A DNA stretch of 12,898 nucleotides from JABCPE02 sp963530895 (GTDB lineage: Bacteria > Bacteroidota > Bacteroidia > Flavobacteriales > Weeksellaceae), in assembly GCA_963530895.1 (NCBI GenBank), contig CAUSFO010000048.1, forward strand, positions 1 through 12,898. The letters run 5' to 3'. Both the position numbers and the translations under genes were made by a program. Shown here one piece after another: positions 12,203-12,898 of this stretch. The notes under the pieces were generated by a model. That model made no database searches and had not been told where the DNA came from. It saw only the letters and a program-made list of their open reading frames with translations. Position 1 is the stretch's first letter. Each line of letters starts with the position of its first letter.

Positions 12203-12898
12203 ATGAGAAATATTATTGTTTTTATTTTGTTGTTTTTATCCGCTCAGTTCGCAGCTCAGCCTGGGGGAGGAGGCGGATTGCGTGTGCTGAATGTATATGA
12301 TGAACACAAACGACCTGTTGATGTTGAACAATTAAAAGTAAAGCTTTTAAAACTGGACAGAGTGGCGAATATCGTTGCTGAGGAAGATTTTTATGTAGGA
12401 AGAAATGAGGGAAAAATGATAGTTATACCTCCTTCCAATCATTTTTCAAATACTCAAGGGCTTGTTATTACCTATAAGAATAAAACTTATCGCATTGATT
12501 TTGAAGGTGTTAGAGGTACGAATGGCGCTGGCCGTGTAGAAGAAATAGATTCTTTGGTACTGTTCAAACCTTATATACTGAGTAAACGCTCTTATGACTA
12601 CCAAAGTCTCGGCAGGGAAGAGTTTAATAAATACTACATATTACGCGAAATAGCTGATAAGTATCTGAGTTGGGGAGTTACACCTGAAACCTATAAACAC
12701 CTCTCGGTTATTGACCTGATGTATGACTCTCCTAAGTATGCCAACAATCGTAAGCCCAAGCCTTGGATGGAGAGTTTCAAGCAACTTAATGTTGATTACG
12801 GAGATAGCAATACGCACAGCAAGGAGGAATACGCTGATTATCTGAAAAGAATAGATGAAATGATATCCAAATATGGGGATTTAGAACCTTTTGTGATA
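12203..12898 (+). CDS. Exported protein of unknown function (3' end outside window)
   Basis: An open frame of 232 codons runs to the last base with no stop, starting at an ATG five bases after the thiamine diphosphokinase stop. The N-terminus (MRNIIVFILLFLSAQFAAQ, 1-19) is a Sec signal peptide, followed at once by PGGGGG, a glycine linker. Next comes a strand-rich part (LRVLNVYDEHKRPVDVEQLKV ... LVITYKNKTYRIDFEGV) ending at about residue 103, then a helical, Lys/Tyr/Glu-rich region (KRSYDYQSLGREEFNKYY, EEYADYLKRIDEMISKYG). No lipobox, no metal motif and no family I recognise. The cleavage next to a glycine run suggests a tether-like start. Codon use resembles its neighbours apart from somewhat more frequent CGT/CGC arginine codons. 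The tight spacing suggests transcription with ftsY and thiN, although a promoter inside thiN cannot be excluded. Confidence 0.8.
   Translation, partial: MRNIIVFILLFLSAQFAAQPGGGGGLRVLNVYDEHKRPVDVEQLKVKLLKLDRVANIVAEEDFYVGRNEGKMIVIPPSNHFSNTQGLVITYKNKTYRIDFEGVRGTNGAGRVEEIDSLVLFKPYILSKRSYDYQSLGREEFNKYYILREIADKYLSWGVTPETYKHLSVIDLMYDSPKYANNRKPKPWMESFKQLNVDYGDSNTHSKEEYADYLKRIDEMISKYGDLEPFVI

Noticed and set aside
1..12898. CRISPR array, insertion sequence, prophage, defence island, tRNA or rRNA
   Set aside because: No repeat-spacer pattern, transposase, integrase, terminal repeats or RNA gene structure was seen; gene content and base composition look uniformly chromosomal.

Overview
The window looks like chromosomal DNA from a member of the Flavobacteriia, most likely the Chryseobacterium/Riemerella side (Weeksellaceae). 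The evidence is AT-rich DNA, start codons without Shine-Dalgarno sequences, repeated matches to the Bacteroidetes housekeeping promoter -7 box (TAnnTTTG), and families typical of the phylum: a DUF4295 gene next to rpmG, a DUF4136 lipoprotein, and a short FtsY with no acidic A domain. The genus is inferred from general resemblance only.

Layout. The window opens with the last codons of a probable alpha/beta hydrolase. A plus-strand pair follows, an aldehyde dehydrogenase of the succinate-semialdehyde type and an SDR reductase, closed by a hairpin terminator. Next come a stand-alone glutamine amidotransferase (TrpG/PabA) and, converging on it, a ZupT-like zinc transporter that appears to start with TTG. 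Then a small membrane protein with an HExxH motif (minus strand) is divergent from a DUF4136 lipoprotein. A 511-residue exported protein of unknown function converges on an exported M48 metalloprotease across a shared bidirectional terminator. A VanZ-family membrane protein and apolipoprotein N-acyltransferase (lnt) diverge from a 55-bp gap whose two -7 boxes form a perfect inverted repeat. The right-hand part is a translation and secretion block: rpmB, rpmG and a DUF4295 gene (probably ribosomal protein bL38), a terminator, then ftsY, a thiamine diphosphokinase overlapping it by one base, and an exported protein of unknown function that runs off the window.

How the genes relate. Most are housekeeping: ribosome assembly, SRP-dependent targeting, lipoprotein maturation, thiamine diphosphate synthesis, chorismate-derived aromatic or folate synthesis, and zinc uptake. 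I see no mobile element, CRISPR array, tRNA, rRNA, prophage or defence system, and no gap over 300 bases. The parts most worth a second look are the 50-residue DUF4295 gene, the symmetric divergent vanZ/lnt promoter, the small HExxH protein, two places where a terminator and a promoter share bases, and the two exported proteins I cannot assign. I do not see convincing evidence of a new multi-gene system here.
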